The notes: a model not told the origin generated them from the sequence alone. Numbered from the stretch's first letter, positions 1 to 10,764 are shown. The stretch: DNA of 64,000 nt from Pluralibacter gergoviae ATCC 33028 = NBRC 105706 (GCF_001598855.1 NZ_BCZS01000012.1:1-64000); one strand, 5' to 3'. Numbers and translations: made by a program.

Positions 1-653
1 ACGGTCAGCGCCCCCCTGCTGCCGAGCGCGCCGTACAGAGCGCCCAGCGGACAGAGGTGGCCGCACCAGCCGTGCTCCACCACCAGCAGGTCAAATAAAA
101 ACAGGGCAATCAGCAGCAGCGCGCCGCTGCCGAACCCCATCACCAGGCTGCGGCCCAGCAGCGATACCGGGTTGATCCACTCCCACAGCAGCGTGCCGGT
201 CAGCGCTGAGCCAATCAGCACTCCCGCCAGCAGCACGTAGCGCAGGTAGCGCGGCAGCGCCGCCGTCGGCGTCAGATCAAAGCGCCTGCGCAGCCAGGCG
301 GCGAGGTCGGTCAGCGGATTGAGCGGGCAGACCCAGCCGCAGAACAGCCTTTTGCCCGCCAGGGCGTACAGCCCGGCCACCGTCACCGCCCCGACCAGCG
401 CCAGCGTCCCCGGCAGGTAGCCGCTGGCAATACTCTGCAGGGCCATCAGCGGATCGGTCAGCGGTACGGCGTCCAGCAGCAGGCTGCCGCTGTAGTTGCC
501 GCGCAGGATCCAGACGCCCAGCCACGGCCCGCAGAGGAACATCGCCAGCACCAGCAGCTGGCTGAGGCGTCGCAGGATGAGCCAGCGGCGGCTGCGCCAG
601 GGGCCTTTTTTCTGCCGCGCTTCGCGCCCGGCGTCGCGCCTACGGTTTGCCAT
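1..653 (-). CDS. napH: NapH, quinol-oxidising membrane Fe-S protein of periplasmic nitrate reduction (5' part, runs off window)
   Basis: NapH sits in the inner membrane and, with NapG, passes electrons from quinol towards periplasmic NapA. Reading leftwards from the ATG at 653, about 217 codons are visible, so the C-terminal quarter (cytoplasmic ferredoxin clusters in the family) lies outside the window. The visible part has a basic cytoplasmic N-terminus, several hydrophobic segments and the two Cys motifs CGWVCP and CGHLCP typical of the NapH/NosR membrane core. The start overlaps the napG stop by 14 bp, which implies translational coupling. napB and napC are expected beyond the edge. Confidence 0.93.
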   Translation of the reverse strand, partial: MANRRRDAGREARQKKGPWRSRRWLILRRLSQLLVLAMFLCGPWLGVWILRGNYSGSLLLDAVPLTDPLMALQSIASGYLPGTLALVGAVTVAGLYALAGKRLFCGWVCPLNPLTDLAAWLRRRFDLTPTAALPRYLRYVLLAGVLIGSALTGTLLWEWINPVSLLGRSLVMGFGSGALLLIALFLFDLLVVEHGWCGHLCPLGALYGALGSRGALT

Positions 654-1335
654 CTTTTGCCTCCAGCCAGCCGAAGCGGTAGTGATGACCCAGCTCCCCC
701 CTGGCAAGCGCCAGCGGCAATACCCGGATAGCGGGCTGCGCCAGTACGCAGACCTTTTCGCACTTGCCGCAGCCGGTGCAGGCGCTGCTGTGAACGGTCG
801 GCAGGAAGCGCGCGTGCTTTCCCGTGCGCGGGTTGCGGTCCATCTCAAGAGTGATGGCCTCATCCAGCCTCGGGCAGTCGCGGTAGCAGACATCGCAGCG
901 CAGTCCCTGGAAGTTGAGGCAGTTCTCCTGATCGAGAAGCACCGCCAGCCCCATGCGCGCGTCGTCAATCGCGACAATGTCGCGGTCCAGCGCGCCGCTC
1001 GGGCAGGCCCGGGTGCAGGGCACGTCCTCACACATCTCGCAGGGAATATCGCGGGCAACAAAATAGGGCGTGCCCGCCGCCAGCCCGGAGGCCAGCGTCG
1101 CCAGCTTCAGGGTGTTGTAGGGGCAGGCCTGCACGCACTGTCCGCAGCGCACGCAGGCGCGGGCGAAGGCCTCTTCCGCCAGCGCCCCCGGCGGGCGCAG
1201 CCGCACGCCGTGGGCGCGGGCGGTCTGCTGCTGCAGGCCCAGCGCAATGCCGACGGCCGCCAGGCCGCCCGCCGCCCGCGCCATATCGCGCAGGAAGCGA
1301 CGGCGACCTTTCTGGCGCTTGCCTGACGAGGCCAT
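640..1335 (-). CDS. napG: NapG, periplasmic ferredoxin-type protein of the Nap system
   Basis: 231 aa, the usual NapG size. It begins with a twin-arginine signal (RRRFLRD followed by an Ala/Gly-rich hydrophobic stretch, residues about 11-40), so it is exported folded. Four 4Fe-4S cluster motifs follow: [35 protein letters not shown] and [11 protein letters not shown]. With NapH it forms the quinol dehydrogenase branch that feeds NapC/NapB/NapA. Its ATG is only 6 bp from the napA stop, and its end overlaps napH. Confidence 0.96.
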   Translation of the reverse strand: MASSGKRQKGRRRFLRDMARAAGGLAAVGIALGLQQQTARAHGVRLRPPGALAEEAFARACVRCGQCVQACPYNTLKLATLASGLAAGTPYFVARDIPCEMCEDVPCTRACPSGALDRDIVAIDDARMGLAVLLDQENCLNFQGLRCDVCYRDCPRLDEAITLEMDRNPRTGKHARFLPTVHSSACTGCGKCEKVCVLAQPAIRVLPLALARGELGHHYRFGWLEAKDGKP

Positions 1336-1341
1336 AAGCCG

Positions 1342-3828
1342 CTACGCCTTCGCCAGCTTCACGGCGCACTTCTTGAAGTCCGTCTCTTTGGAGAGCGGAT
1401 CGGTGGCGTCGAGGGTCAGAATATTCACCAGCTGCGCGGCGTCGAAGAACGGCATATAGACCAGCCCCTGCGGCGGCCGATTGCGGCCGCGGGTTTCGAC
1501 CACCGAGGTGATTTCGCCCCGGCGGGAGATCACCTTCACCTTGTCGCCCCGGCGCAGATCGCGGGCTTTGGCATCCAGCGGATGGATGAACAGCACCGCC
1601 TCCGGGAAGGCGCGGTGCAGTTCGGGCACGCGGCGGGTCATGCTGCCGGTGTGCCAGTGCTCCAGCACGCGGCCGGTGGAGAGCCACAGGTCATACTCTT
1701 TATCCGGCGCCTCGGCGGCGGGCTCGTAAGGCAGGGCAAAGATCACCGCCTTGCCGTCCGGCTTGCCGTAGAATTTATAGCTCTCGCCCGCTTTGACGTA
1801 GGGATCGTGGCCCTCGCTATAGCGCCACTGCGTCTCCTGGCCATTCACCACCGGCCAGCGCAGGCCGCGCGCCTTGTGGTAATCGTCGAACGGCGCCAGA
1901 TCGTGGCCGTGGCCGCGCCCGAAAGCGGCGTACTCTTCAAACAGTCCCTTCTGCAGATAGAAGCCCATCTCGCGGGACTCGTCGTTGAGCTGCCCTTCCG
2001 CCAGCTCGCTCAGCGGGAACTTGCTCACCTCCGCAGTAGCGAACAGGACGTCGTACAGTGTCCTGCCGCGCAGCTCCGGCTTCTGCGCCAGCAGCGCTTC
2101 CGGCCATACCTCTTCGGTTTTAAAGCGGCGGGCAAACTGCACCAGCTGCCAGAGGTCGGACTTAGCCTCGCCCGGGGCCTGCACCTGCTGGCGCCAGAAC
2201 TGGGTGCGGCGCTCGGCGTTGCCGTAGGCGCCCTCTTTTTCGACCCACATGGCGGTCGGCAGGATCAGGTCCGCAGCCAGGGCGCTGACGGTCGGATAGG
2301 GATCGGAAACGATGACGAAGTTGCGCGGATCGCGCCAGCCCGGCATGCGATCTTCGTTGATGTTCGGCCCGGCCTGGATGTTATTGGTACACATCGCCCA
2401 GTAGACGTTGAGCTTGCCGTCCTTCAGCGCCCGGTCCTGGGCGACCGCGTGCAGGCCGATCTTCGCCGGGATCGTCCCGGCCGGGAGCTGCCAGCGCTGC
2501 TCGCAGATCGCGCGGTGCTTATCGTTAGTCACCACCATGTCCGCCGGCAGGCGGTGGGCGAAGGTGCCTACTTCGCGGGCGGTGCCGCAGGCCGACGGCT
2601 GGCCGGTCAGCGAGAACGGACCGCAGCCCGGCTGCGAAATCTTGCCGGTCAGCAGGTGCAGGTTGTAGACCAGATTGTTGGCCCACACGCCGCGGGTGTG
2701 CTGGTTGAAGCCCATCGTCCAGTAGGAGATCACCTTCTTATGCGGGTCGGCATACAGCTGCGCCAGCTGCTCCAGCTGGTCCTTCGGCACGCCGGTCATC
2801 TCAGCGGTCTTCTCCAGCGTATAGTCGGCAACGAAGGCTTTGTAGGCGTCAAAATCCATCGGTTCGGAGGCGTCAGAGCCGGGATTTTTCGCCGCCTGCT
2901 CCAGGGGATGCGCCGGGCGCAGGCCGTAGCCGATGTCCGTCGCGCCCTTGCGCAGGTTGACGTGGCGGGTGAGGAAGTCCTGATTCACCGCGTTGTTCTG
3001 AATGATGTAATTGGCGATGTAGTTAAGGATCACCAGATCGGTCTGCGGCGTGAAGACCATGCCGTTGTCCGCCAGCTCGAAGCTGCGGTGCTGGAAGGTT
3101 GAGAGCACCGCCACCCGCACGTTCGGGTCCGACAGGCGGCGGTCGGTGATGCGCGACCAGAGGATCGGGTGCATCTCCGCCATGTTTGAGCCCCACAGCA
3201 CGAAGGCATCCGCCTGCTCGATATCGTCATAGCAGCCCATCGGCTCGTCCATGCCGAAGGTGCGCATGAAGCCGACGACCGCCGAAGCCATGCAGTGGCG
3301 GGCATTCGGATCGATATTGTTGGAGCGAAAGCCGGCCTTGAACAGCTTGGCGGCGGCATAGCCCTCCCACACGGTCCACTGGCCGGAGCCGAACATGCCG
3401 ATGGACTCCGGGCCTTTGCTCTTCAGCGCGGCCTTAAATTTCTCTTCCATCACGTCGAAGGCTTTTTCCCAGCTCACCGGCGTGAATTCGCCCTCTTTAT
3501 CGTACTGGCCGCCCTTCATGCGCAGCAGCGGCTGCGTCAGGCGGTCCTTGCCGTACATGATTTTGGGCAGGAAGTAGCCCTTAATGCAGTTAAGCCCGCG
3601 GTTAACCGGGGCATCCGGATCGCCCTGACAGGCGACGACCCTTCCCTGCTGGGTGCCCACCAGCACGCCGCAGCCGGTACCGCAGAAGCGGCACGGCGCC
3701 TTATCCCACTTGATGGCCTCCTGCTGGCCAACGGCCGCGCGGGCGATACCCGGCGCGCTGATCCCGGCAGCCGCCGCAGCGGCCGCAACGGCGTTAGCTT
3801 TCATAAAGCTACGACGACTGAGTTTCAT
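1342..3828 (-). CDS. napA: NapA, catalytic subunit of periplasmic nitrate reductase
   Basis: 828 aa, matching E. coli NapA. The protein reduces nitrate to nitrite in the periplasm at a molybdenum bis-MGD centre. Visible features are a Tat signal (SRRSFMK, then an Ala-rich h-region), the 4Fe-4S ligands C46, C49, C53 and C81 (CRFCGTGCG...NCIKG), and the molybdenum-ligand cysteine at residue 179 in [13 protein letters not shown]-binding segments and the C-terminal molydopterin-dinucleotide domain are intact. The start overlaps the napD stop by 4 bp (ATGA). No frameshift is seen. Confidence 0.98.
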   Translation of the reverse strand: MKLSRRSFMKANAVAAAAAAAGISAPGIARAAVGQQEAIKWDKAPCRFCGTGCGVLVGTQQGRVVACQGDPDAPVNRGLNCIKGYFLPKIMYGKDRLTQPLLRMKGGQYDKEGEFTPVSWEKAFDVMEEKFKAALKSKGPESIGMFGSGQWTVWEGYAAAKLFKAGFRSNNIDPNARHCMASAVVGFMRTFGMDEPMGCYDDIEQADAFVLWGSNMAEMHPILWSRITDRRLSDPNVRVAVLSTFQHRSFELADNGMVFTPQTDLVILNYIANYIIQNNAVNQDFLTRHVNLRKGATDIGYGLRPAHPLEQAAKNPGSDASEPMDFDAYKAFVADYTLEKTAEMTGVPKDQLEQLAQLYADPHKKVISYWTMGFNQHTRGVWANNLVYNLHLLTGKISQPGCGPFSLTGQPSACGTAREVGTFAHRLPADMVVTNDKHRAICEQRWQLPAGTIPAKIGLHAVAQDRALKDGKLNVYWAMCTNNIQAGPNINEDRMPGWRDPRNFVIVSDPYPTVSALAADLILPTAMWVEKEGAYGNAERRTQFWRQQVQAPGEAKSDLWQLVQFARRFKTEEVWPEALLAQKPELRGRTLYDVLFATAEVSKFPLSELAEGQLNDESREMGFYLQKGLFEEYAAFGRGHGHDLAPFDDYHKARGLRWPVVNGQETQWRYSEGHDPYVKAGESYKFYGKPDGKAVIFALPYEPAAEAPDKEYDLWLSTGRVLEHWHTGSMTRRVPELHRAFPEAVLFIHPLDAKARDLRRGDKVKVISRRGEITSVVETRGRNRPPQGLVYMPFFDAAQLVNILTLDATDPLSKETDFKKCAVKLAKA

Positions 3829-4088
3829 GGTGCATCCTCACCTGGTTGTTCCTGCTGGTGATAAGCCAGCGATACCGCCAGCACGCCTGCGATATTGCGT
3901 ACCGACTCAATAGTTTCCAGCAGCCTGCTGCTGCTCTCGCCTTCGATAACCACAATCAGCGTCCCCGCGTCGGCGTCGCTAAGCGAAACGTCGCAGCCCG
4001 CCAGGCGGGCAATCGCCTCGCTTACCGCGCTTATCTGCTGTTTTTTTATCCGGACGACCAGGCTACATACCTGCCAGAGATCTTCCAT
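3825..4088 (-). CDS. napD: NapD, Tat-proofreading chaperone for NapA
   Basis: 87 aa cytoplasmic protein of the NapD family, which binds the twin-arginine signal of NapA and holds back export until the cofactor is inserted. The sequence has the small ferredoxin-like fold pattern ([11 protein letters not shown]...LIVVIEGES...[10 protein letters not shown]). It overlaps napF by 26 bp upstream and napA by 4 bp downstream, the same tight arrangement as in E. coli napFDA. Confidence 0.95.
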   Translation of the reverse strand: MEDLWQVCSLVVRIKKQQISAVSEAIARLAGCDVSLSDADAGTLIVVIEGESSSRLLETIESVRNIAGVLAVSLAYHQQEQPGEDAP

Positions 4089-4596
4089 GGCTGTGCTCCA
4101 TCTTGATTGCCGATACCGGGCAGCCGGCGACGCAGCCGCCGCAGCCGCTGCACGCCGCGCGGTTCAACTGCGGCTGCCAGAGGCCGCCCGCAACGGGGCG
4201 AAAAATAATCGCGCCGTCCGCGCAGCTCTCCTGGCAGCGCCGGCACTCCACGGCCTGCAGGGCAAGGCAGCCCGCCGTCACCGTGGCCACAATGTCCCAC
4301 GCGCGGCCGTCGTGCGGCAGAAAAAGGCCTTCAGGGCAGGCCCCGGCGCAGGCGTAGCAGAAAGTGCATTCGCCGTGGCGAAAGTCGGCTACGGGATAGC
4401 CGCCGTCGCCGCGCTGCAGAATGCCGCCGGGACATGCCTCTACGCAGCGGCCGCAGCGCGCGCAGGCCTGCGTAAACTGACTCTCCTGCGGGCTCCACGG
4501 CGGGCGAACGGCCTCAACGGCGCTGCGCCAGGGGCGGGTCAGCAGACCGCGACGGACAATATCAACCGTCCGCGGTGGCTTACCGGAAGGCGACAT
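4063..4596 (-). CDS. napF: NapF, cytoplasmic ferredoxin-type maturation protein
   Basis: First gene of the nap operon; the family acts in the cytoplasm on the NapA Fe-S/Mo apoprotein. The chosen start (ATG at 4596) gives 177 aa and aligns with the known N-terminus (basic leader, then RPPWS). A longer open frame reaches 4842 but the extra 82 residues look non-coding and would fill the control region. Three 4Fe-4S motifs are present: CARCGRCVEACP, CTFCYACAGACP and CSGCGGCVAGCP, plus a CRRCQESC pair. GAGTGG lies about 7 nt before the start as ribosome site. Confidence 0.94.
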   Translation of the reverse strand: MSPSGKPPRTVDIVRRGLLTRPWRSAVEAVRPPWSPQESQFTQACARCGRCVEACPGGILQRGDGGYPVADFRHGECTFCYACAGACPEGLFLPHDGRAWDIVATVTAGCLALQAVECRRCQESCADGAIIFRPVAGGLWQPQLNRAACSGCGGCVAGCPVSAIKMEHSHGRSLAGM

Positions 4597-4660
4597 ATAT
4601 CCACTCTTTTTATGCGTATTTAGGTGAGGGTAAGGTAGGGGAAGAGCGCAATGAGGTGCA

Positions 4661-4676
4661 TAACCCGATAGAGGTA
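4661..4676 (-). promoter_or_regulatory. Predicted NarP/NarL 7-2-7 binding site for nap
   Basis: TAACCCG-AT-AGAGGTA matches the inverted-heptamer consensus TACYYMT-N2-AKRRGTA at 5/7 and 7/7 positions. Its centre is 72 nt upstream of the napF ATG, so a position near -44.5 would put the transcription start near 4624, as known for NarP at E. coli napF. The narP gene itself is at the end of the facing operon. Confidence 0.6.
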
Positions 4677-4681
4677 AATGG

Positions 4682-4695
4682 CGCAACGAAATCAA
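4682..4695 (-). promoter_or_regulatory. Degenerate FNR site, one good half (TTGAT)
   Basis: On the minus strand the sequence reads TTGAT-TTCG-TTGCG: one perfect FNR half-site and one poor one. Its centre (4688.5) is exactly 20 bp upstream of the NarP site centre (4668.5), which is the -64.5/-44.5 spacing reported for the E. coli napF promoter. Spacing rather than sequence is the main support. Confidence 0.4.
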
Positions 4696-4896
4696 AATAA
4701 CGCCATATTGTTGCAGAATGTGACCGCTTAATTCCCTATTTTGCAGAGGCTGACGGCAGTCAGGCCCCCGGTCCCGCAGAAATGCGGACCAAAGTAGTGC
4801 GTTCCCGGACAGCCGCCTAAGGCAACACCCTACATAACTCAAGCAATGTGTCTGGACGCCTCTGCCCGCCGCAGCGGCATAATATGGATAAAAACG

Positions 4897-6333
4897 ATGG
4901 CCAGAATAAAAATAAACGTCCGCCGTTTCTTCAGCCTGATTGTCCCTTTTTTACTTATTTTTACAGTTAACGCTGAGCAAACGACCTCTCCCGAAAAAAC
5001 GCCCGCCGTCGAGGCAAGAAACGATCTCTTCGCCCCGCAGCACCCCGATCAGTATCGCTCCTGGCAGGCAACCGCCGAGCAGTCCACCCGCGAGGACGCG
5101 CTGGCGGAAGATCCCCGGCTGGTGATCCTCTGGGCGGGATACCTTTTCGCGCAGGACTACAATAAGCCGCGCGGCCACGCCTATACCCTGACCGACGTGC
5201 GGGAAACCCTGCGCACCGGCGCCCCCAAAACGGCCGAGGATGGCCCGCAGCCGATGGCCTGCTGGAGCTGCAAAAGCCCGGACGTGGCGCGCCTCATCCA
5301 GAAAGAGGGCGAGGCCGGCTACTTCCACGGCAAATGGGCGCGCGGCGGTCCGGAGGTGGTCAACGCGCTCGGCTGCGCCGACTGCCACAACACCGCCTCG
5401 CCGGACTTCGCAAAGGGAAAACCCGAACTGACCCTTTCTCGCCCCTACGCCGCCCGCGCCATGGAGGCCATCGGCAAGCCGTTTGAGAAAGCCGGCCGCT
5501 TCGACCAGCAGTCTATGGTCTGCGGCCAGTGCCACGTCGAGTACTACTTCAGCGGTAAAGAGAAAGCGGTGAAGTTCCCGTGGGATGAAGGCACCCGGGT
5601 CGAGGACATGGAGAAATACTACGACGGCATCGACTTCAGCGACTGGACCAACGCCCTGTCGAAAGCGCCGATGCTCAAGGCCCAGCATCCGGAGTATGAG
5701 ACCTGGCGGGTCGGCATCCACGGTAAGAACAACGTCGGCTGCGTGGACTGCCACATGCCGAAAGTGCAGAACGCCGAAGGCAAGCTCTATACCGATCACA
5801 AGATAGGTAATCCGTTCGATACCTTCGCCCAGACCTGCTCCGGCTGCCATACCCAGGACAAAGCGACCCTGCAGGGCATCGTTGCCGATCGCAAAAAAGC
5901 GATTCAGACCCTGAAAATCAAAGTCGAGGATCAGCTGGTCCATGCCCACTTTGAGGCCAAAGCCGCCTGGGACGCGGGCGCAACCGACGCGGAAATGAAG
6001 CCGATCCTGCTGGATATTCGCCACGCCCAGTGGCGCTGGGATCTGGCGATAGCCTCTCACGGCATCCACATGCATGCCCCGGAGGAGGGCCTGCGGATGC
6101 TCGGCAGCGCGCTGGATAAAGCGGCCGACGCCCGCACGAAACTGGCGCGGCTGCTGGCAACCAAAGGCATCACCCACGAAATTCCGCTGCCGGATATCTC
6201 CACCAAAGAGAAGGCCCAGCAGGCGATCGGTCTCGATATGCAAAAAATCCGCGCCGGCAAGCAGGAGTTCCTGAAAACCGCCGTGCCGCAGTGGGATGAG
6301 CAGGCGCGTAAAAACGGTCTGTTAAGCCAATAA
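4897..6333 (+). CDS. nrfA: NrfA, pentahaem cytochrome c nitrite reductase (ammonia-forming)
   Basis: Periplasmic enzyme reducing nitrite to ammonium by six electrons. The ATG at 4897 gives 478 aa, exactly the E. coli length, with a Sec signal peptide ending near VNA; an upstream in-frame ATG at 4846 adds 17 residues with no homology. The catalytic haem motif CWSCK (lysine as proximal ligand) is present, followed by four CxxCH motifs (CADCH, CGQCH, CVDCH, CSGCH). A GC-rich hairpin (6341-6356, CCGCCC/GGGCGG) sits between nrfA and nrfB and may set relative expression. It is first in nrfABCDE-G. Confidence 0.98.
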   Translation: MARIKINVRRFFSLIVPFLLIFTVNAEQTTSPEKTPAVEARNDLFAPQHPDQYRSWQATAEQSTREDALAEDPRLVILWAGYLFAQDYNKPRGHAYTLTDVRETLRTGAPKTAEDGPQPMACWSCKSPDVARLIQKEGEAGYFHGKWARGGPEVVNALGCADCHNTASPDFAKGKPELTLSRPYAARAMEAIGKPFEKAGRFDQQSMVCGQCHVEYYFSGKEKAVKFPWDEGTRVEDMEKYYDGIDFSDWTNALSKAPMLKAQHPEYETWRVGIHGKNNVGCVDCHMPKVQNAEGKLYTDHKIGNPFDTFAQTCSGCHTQDKATLQGIVADRKKAIQTLKIKVEDQLVHAHFEAKAAWDAGATDAEMKPILLDIRHAQWRWDLAIASHGIHMHAPEEGLRMLGSALDKAADARTKLARLLATKGITHEIPLPDISTKEKAQQAIGLDMQKIRAGKQEFLKTAVPQWDEQARKNGLLSQ

Positions 6334-6375
6334 CCCTCTTCCGCCCTGCGGGGCGGATAACGCAATGGAGTCAAT

Positions 6376-6927
6376 ATGAGCGTACTACGTTCGTTATTCA
6401 CTGCCGGGGTTGTGGCAACAGGCCTGTTCTGCAGCCAGCCCGGCATCAGCGCGCCGCCGGCCGATCGCTGGGAGGTCAGCCCACAGCGCAGCCCGGACGC
6501 CGCCTGTCAGGACTGCCACAAACCCGATGCGCAAGGTATGCACGGCAAACACGCCGCCGCCATCAATCCCAACAATCAGCTGCCGGTGACCTGTACCAAC
6601 TGCCACGGTCACCCATCTCCCCGCCACCGCGAAGGCGTCATGGACGTGATGCGCTTTGGCGACCCGCGCTTCAGCGTCGAGCAGCAGAACAGCGTCTGCC
6701 TGTCGTGCCATCTTCCGCAGCAGCTGCAGAAGGCCTTCTGGCCGCACGACGTCCACGTGACGAAAGTGACCTGCACCGGCTGCCACGCGCTGCACCCGCA
6801 GCAGGACGCGGTGCAAACCCTGAACGACAAAGGGCGAATCAACCTCTGCGTGGACTGCCATAGCGACCAGCGCAACAATCCGGCCTTTAACCCGGCGGCG
6901 GTGCGGCCGCTTAAGGCGCACCCATGA
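6376..6927 (+). CDS. nrfB: NrfB, pentahaem electron donor to NrfA
   Basis: 183 aa with an N-terminal signal peptide (residues 1 to about 26) and five CxxCH haem motifs (CQDCH, CTNCH, CLSCH, CTGCH, CVDCH). In the E. coli-type Nrf pathway NrfB is the soluble periplasmic carrier between the quinol-oxidising NrfCD and NrfA. GGAG lies 6-7 nt before the ATG. The stop overlaps the nrfC start by 4 bp (ATGA). Confidence 0.96.
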   Translation: MSVLRSLFTAGVVATGLFCSQPGISAPPADRWEVSPQRSPDAACQDCHKPDAQGMHGKHAAAINPNNQLPVTCTNCHGHPSPRHREGVMDVMRFGDPRFSVEQQNSVCLSCHLPQQLQKAFWPHDVHVTKVTCTGCHALHPQQDAVQTLNDKGRINLCVDCHSDQRNNPAFNPAAVRPLKAHP

Positions 6928-7595
6928 GCTGCTCGCGCCGTCAGTTTATTACCCGCATCGGCACGCTGGCGGTGACCGGCTGCGCCGCGGGGCGGGCCGT
7001 GGCGAAAACCCTGAACATTAAAGGAACACGCTACGGCATGGTGCACGACGAGTCGCTGTGCATCGGCTGCACCGCCTGCGTGGAGGCCTGCCGCGAGGTC
7101 AACCAGGTGCCGGAAGGCGTCTCCCGGCTGACGATTATCCGCAGCGCGCCGCAGGGCGAGTTTCCGGACGTGAAGTACCGCTTCTTCCGCCACTCGTGCC
7201 AGCACTGCGACAGCGCGCCCTGCGTGGAGGTCTGCCCTACCGGCGCCTCGTTTCGCGATGCCGCCAGCGGCATCGTCGACGTCAATCCGGACCTCTGCGT
7301 CGGCTGTCAGTACTGTATTGCCGCCTGCCCCTACCGGGTGCGCTTTATTCACCCGATCAGCAGGACCGCCGACAAGTGCGATTTCTGCCGCAAAACCAAC
7401 CTGCGCGCGGGTAAACAGCCCGCCTGCGTCGAGGCCTGCCCGACCCGGGCGCTGACCTTCGGTAATCTCGACGATCCCAACAGCGCTATCTCGCGCCTGC
7501 TGCATGAAAAACCGACCTACCGCTACAAGCCGGCGCTCGGCACCCGGCCAAAGGTGTATCGGGTACCCTTCAAATACGGGGAGGTGAGCCAATGA
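6924..7595 (+). CDS. nrfC: NrfC, Tat-exported 4x[4Fe-4S] protein
   Basis: 223 aa, the E. coli length. It carries a twin-arginine signal ([10 protein letters not shown]) and four Fe-S cluster motifs of the DmsB/NrfC type ([41 protein letters not shown]...CVEACP). It transfers electrons from the membrane quinol oxidase NrfD to NrfB on the periplasmic side. Start and end overlap nrfB and nrfD by 4 bp each. Confidence 0.96.
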   Translation: MSCSRRQFITRIGTLAVTGCAAGRAVAKTLNIKGTRYGMVHDESLCIGCTACVEACREVNQVPEGVSRLTIIRSAPQGEFPDVKYRFFRHSCQHCDSAPCVEVCPTGASFRDAASGIVDVNPDLCVGCQYCIAACPYRVRFIHPISRTADKCDFCRKTNLRAGKQPACVEACPTRALTFGNLDDPNSAISRLLHEKPTYRYKPALGTRPKVYRVPFKYGEVSQ

Positions 7596-8491
7596 ACGCC
7601 GCTTCTGCTTTTCACTTCGACTCGCTGGTGTGGGACTGGCCCATCGCCATCTACCTGTTCCTGCTCGGGATCTCCTCCGGGCTGGTGACCCTGGCGGTGC
7701 TGCTGCGCACCACCCTGGTGCTGGGGCCGGGCGCGATTATCCTCGGCCTGCTGATCCTCATCTTCCACCTCGCCCGCCCCTGGACCTTCTGGAAGCTGAT
7801 GTTCAACTACAGCCTGACGTCGGTGATGTCGATGGGCGTGATGCTGTTTCAGGCCTACACGGCGGTGCTGATACTGTGGCTGGCGAAAATCTTCGAGAAA
7901 GAGCTGCTGGCCCTGCTGCCGCGCGTCGGGGTGCTGCGCACCGCGCTGGGCTGGCTGACGCCGCTGCACCGCCCGCTTGAAACCCTGCTGCTGGCGCTGG
8001 CGGTGCTGCTGGGCGCCTATACCGGCTTTCTGCTCTCGGCCCTCAAGTCCTATCCGCTGCTCAATCATCCCCTGCTGCCGGCGCTGTTTCTCGTCTCCGG
8101 CCTCTCCTCGGGCGCGGCAGCGGCGCTGATCGCCATGGCCCTGCGCGCCCGGGCGCATCCGCAAAGCGCGGAGGCGCATTTTGTTCACCGTCTGGAAACG
8201 CCCGTAGTCTGGGTGGAGATCTTCCTGCTGGCGGCCTTTTTTATCGGCCTGGCGCTGGGGGATGCGGGCAAAACGCGCGCTCTGGCGGCAGCGCTGGGCG
8301 GCGGCTTCTGGAGCCTGTGGTTCTGGCTGGGAGTAGTTGGCATCGGGCTGCTGCTGCCGATGCTGCTCAGGCCCTGGCTCAGCCGCCGGCCGACGCTCGC
8401 CAGCACGCTGCTGGTCAGCGGCGCCAGCCTGACCGGCGTGCTGCTGCTGCGCTTTTTTATCCTCTACGCCGGCCAGCTGACGGTTGCCTGA
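7592..8491 (+). CDS. nrfD: NrfD, membrane quinol dehydrogenase subunit
   Basis: 299 aa polytopic protein of the NrfD/PsrC family with about eight hydrophobic segments and no haem-ligand pattern. It oxidises menaquinol in the inner membrane and hands electrons to NrfC. It is a little shorter than the E. coli protein (about 318 aa). The start overlaps nrfC by 4 bp and its last codons overlap the proposed nrfE start. Confidence 0.94.
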   Translation: MNAASAFHFDSLVWDWPIAIYLFLLGISSGLVTLAVLLRTTLVLGPGAIILGLLILIFHLARPWTFWKLMFNYSLTSVMSMGVMLFQAYTAVLILWLAKIFEKELLALLPRVGVLRTALGWLTPLHRPLETLLLALAVLLGAYTGFLLSALKSYPLLNHPLLPALFLVSGLSSGAAAALIAMALRARAHPQSAEAHFVHRLETPVVWVEIFLLAAFFIGLALGDAGKTRALAAALGGGFWSLWFWLGVVGIGLLLPMLLRPWLSRRPTLASTLLVSGASLTGVLLLRFFILYAGQLTVA

Positions 8492-10184
8492 GGTGCTACT
8501 TGTTCCCGAACTCGGCTTTCTGGCGCTGCTGCTGTGCCTGGGGGTGAATCTCCTCATCCCGCTCGCCGCCCTGGGCGCCCGCGGGCCGGGCATGCGGATT
8601 GCCGTCTGCGGCACGCTGGCCTCCTTTATCCTGCTGCTGCTGGCATTTGCGCTGCTGGTGGCGGGCTTTCTGACCAACGACTTCTCGGTCATCTACGTCG
8701 CCCAGCACAGCAACCGCCTGCTGCGATGGCCGCTGCGGGTAGCCGCCGCCTGGGGCGGCCATGAAGGCTCCCTGCTGCTGTGGGTGCTGCTGCTCTGCGG
8801 CTGGAGCGCGCTGTTTGCGTGGCGCTACCGGCGCGAGCGGGCGCCGCTTTTTGTCCTGACGCTGTGCGCCCTGGCGGCGATAGCGGCGGCGCTGCTGCTG
8901 TTTGTGGCGCTGTGGTCCGATCCTTTCGCGCGCATTTTTCCGCCGGCGATTGAGGGCCGGGATCTTAACCCAATGCTGCAGCATCCGGGGCTTATTTTTC
9001 ATCCGCCGCTGCTCTATCTCGGCTACGGCGGGCTGACGGTAGCGGCGGCGCTGGCGCTGGCCTCGCTGCCGGGCGGCGGCTTTAGCCCCGCCGTCGCCCG
9101 ACGTTGCCAGCGCTGGGCGCTGGGCGGCTGGGCGGCGCTGACGCTTGGGATCATTCTCGGCTCCTGGTGGGCCTACTGCGAGCTGGGCTGGGGCGGCTGG
9201 TGGTTCTGGGATCCGGTGGAGAACGCCTCCCTGCTGCCCTGGCTTTCTGCCACCGCCCTGCTGCACAGCCTCCCGGTCTCTGCCCGCGGCGGCGGCTTTC
9301 GCCACTGGTCGCTGCTGCTGGCGATAGCCACGCTGCTCCTCTCCCTGCTCGGGACGCTGATCGTCCGCTCCGGCATCCTGGTCTCGGTCCACGCCTTCGC
9401 GCTGGATAACGTCCGCGCCGTGCCGCTGTTTACCCTGTTTACGCTGCTGAGCCTGGCCGCGCTGGGGCTTTACGCCTGGCGGGGGCGCAGCAATGGCCCG
9501 CCAGCGCCCCCTGCGGGCCGCCGGGAGCTGCTGACGCTCGCCGCGCTGCTGCTGTTTTGCGCCGTGCTGGGCGTCGTGCTCATCGGCACGCTCTATCCGA
9601 TGATTTACGGCCTGCTGGGGCTGGGGCGGCTGTCGGTCGGCGCGCCCTACTTCAACCTGGCGACCCTGCCGTTTGGCGCACTGATGCTGGCGGTTGTCGG
9701 CCTGGCAACAGTATTCTCCGCGCGGGCCAGAAGGTTTCCCGCCCTGCTGGCCCACGGCGGCGTGCTGCTGTTTGCCCTCGGCGTCCTCGCCTCCACCACC
9801 GGCCGCGAAGAGAGAAGCGTCAGCCTCGCTCCCGGCGAGCAGGCGCAGCTGGCGGGATACCGCTTTCGCTTTGACGACATCACGCTGAGCGCAAAGGGAA
9901 ACTACACCGCGGAAATTGCCGCTATCAGCGTCTGGCAAGGAAGCAGACAGCTGGCACAGCTGCGCCCGGAACGCCGCTTCTACCTCGCCCGCCGCCAGCA
10001 GACAATGGAGCCGGGCATCGCCTGGACGCCGCTGCGCGACTGGTACGCGGCGCTGGGTGAAAAGACGGGCCGGGAGCGCTACGCCGTGCGCCTGTACGTG
10101 CAGACCGGCGTGCGCTGGGTCTGGGGCGGCGGGCTGCTAATGGTCGCCGGCGGCCTGCTCAGCCTCAGGAGGCGCCGTGAATAG
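8484..10184 (+). CDS. nrfE: NrfE, CcmF-like haem lyase subunit for the NrfA CWSCK haem
   Basis: About 566 aa CcmF/NrfE-family membrane protein needed for attaching haem to the unusual CWSCK motif of NrfA. The signature WGGHEGS (about residue 90) and the [11 protein letters not shown] tryptophan-rich periplasmic segment (about residue 240) are seen, with many membrane segments. The start is unsettled: TTG at 8484 (overlapping nrfD) or GTG at 8493; no ATG fits. The stop overlaps the GTG start of the next gene by 8 bp, so no space remains for nrfF. Confidence 0.93.
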   Translation: MPEVLLVPELGFLALLLCLGVNLLIPLAALGARGPGMRIAVCGTLASFILLLLAFALLVAGFLTNDFSVIYVAQHSNRLLRWPLRVAAAWGGHEGSLLLWVLLLCGWSALFAWRYRRERAPLFVLTLCALAAIAAALLLFVALWSDPFARIFPPAIEGRDLNPMLQHPGLIFHPPLLYLGYGGLTVAAALALASLPGGGFSPAVARRCQRWALGGWAALTLGIILGSWWAYCELGWGGWWFWDPVENASLLPWLSATALLHSLPVSARGGGFRHWSLLLAIATLLLSLLGTLIVRSGILVSVHAFALDNVRAVPLFTLFTLLSLAALGLYAWRGRSNGPPAPPAGRRELLTLAALLLFCAVLGVVLIGTLYPMIYGLLGLGRLSVGAPYFNLATLPFGALMLAVVGLATVFSARARRFPALLAHGGVLLFALGVLASTTGREERSVSLAPGEQAQLAGYRFRFDDITLSAKGNYTAEIAAISVWQGSRQLAQLRPERRFYLARRQQTMEPGIAWTPLRDWYAALGEKTGRERYAVRLYVQTGVRWVWGGGLLMVAGGLLSLRRRRE

Positions 10185-10764
10185 AACTCGCCGGACGCTG
10201 TTACTGGTAGCGACCGGCGCGCTGTTTTTAGCGGCCGCCAGCCAGCTGCTGATCCCCCGCTGGCAGGCGGTGCGCCACGAGCAGCAGCGGCTGGCCGATC
10301 CGCTGCGCGACTTTGCCGACCGGCAGACGCCGCAGGCGGCGCTGCAGAGCCTGCAGGCCAGGATCCGCGCCAATCCGCAGGAGAGCGAGGCCTGGGCGCG
10401 GCTCGGGGAGTTCTATCTCTGGCGCAGCCGCTATTCGGATGCACTGCGGGCCTATGGGCAGGCGCTGGCGCTGCGGGGCGAAAATGCCGAGCTTCGCGCG
10501 GCGCTGGCCACCGTCCTCTACTATCAGGCCGGTCAGCGTATGACCCCGCAGGCGCGGGCGGAGATTGATAAAGCCCTGGCGGACGATCCCCGGGAAGTCA
10601 CCGCCCTGATGCTGCTGGCCGCCGATGCCTTTCTGCGGGCAGACTACGCCGGGGCCGCCGATATCTGGCAGCAGGTGCTGGATCTTAATTCCGACAGGAT
10701 CGACCGCCCGGCGGTCATTGAGTCCGTGAATATGGCCAGAATGCTGGCCCGCCGCCCCGGCTAA
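10177..10764 (+). CDS. nrfG: NrfG, TPR protein of the Nrf haem lyase
   Basis: 195 aa from a GTG start preceded by an excellent ribosome site (AGGAGG, 5 nt away) that lies inside the end of nrfE. One N-terminal membrane anchor is followed by tetratricopeptide repeats (for example [20 protein letters not shown]). The family holds the C-terminus of NrfA during CWSCK haem attachment. In E. coli nrfF (about 127 aa, CxxC thioredox protein) comes between nrfE and nrfG; here it is missing. The stop overlaps the narP stop tail-to-tail. Confidence 0.93.
   Translation: MNRTRRTLLLVATGALFLAAASQLLIPRWQAVRHEQQRLADPLRDFADRQTPQAALQSLQARIRANPQESEAWARLGEFYLWRSRYSDALRAYGQALALRGENAELRAALATVLYYQAGQRMTPQARAEIDKALADDPREVTALMLLAADAFLRADYAGAADIWQQVLDLNSDRIDRPAVIESVNMARMLARRPG

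Larger units (their letters stand above)
4597..4896. other. Divergent nap/nrf control region
   Basis: Three hundred bases separate the napF and nrfA starts and must hold both promoters. A NarL/NarP-type 7-2-7 site (4661-4676) and a degenerate FNR site (4682-4695) lie on the napF side. I found no convincing FNR palindrome within about 100 bp of nrfA, although E. coli nrfA depends on one; only isolated half-site-like bases occur there. Confidence 0.8.

Noticed and set aside
4740-4896. FNR box for nrfA
   Set aside because: I expected TTGAT-N4-ATCAA near -41 but found only isolated partial half-sites, so none is annotated.
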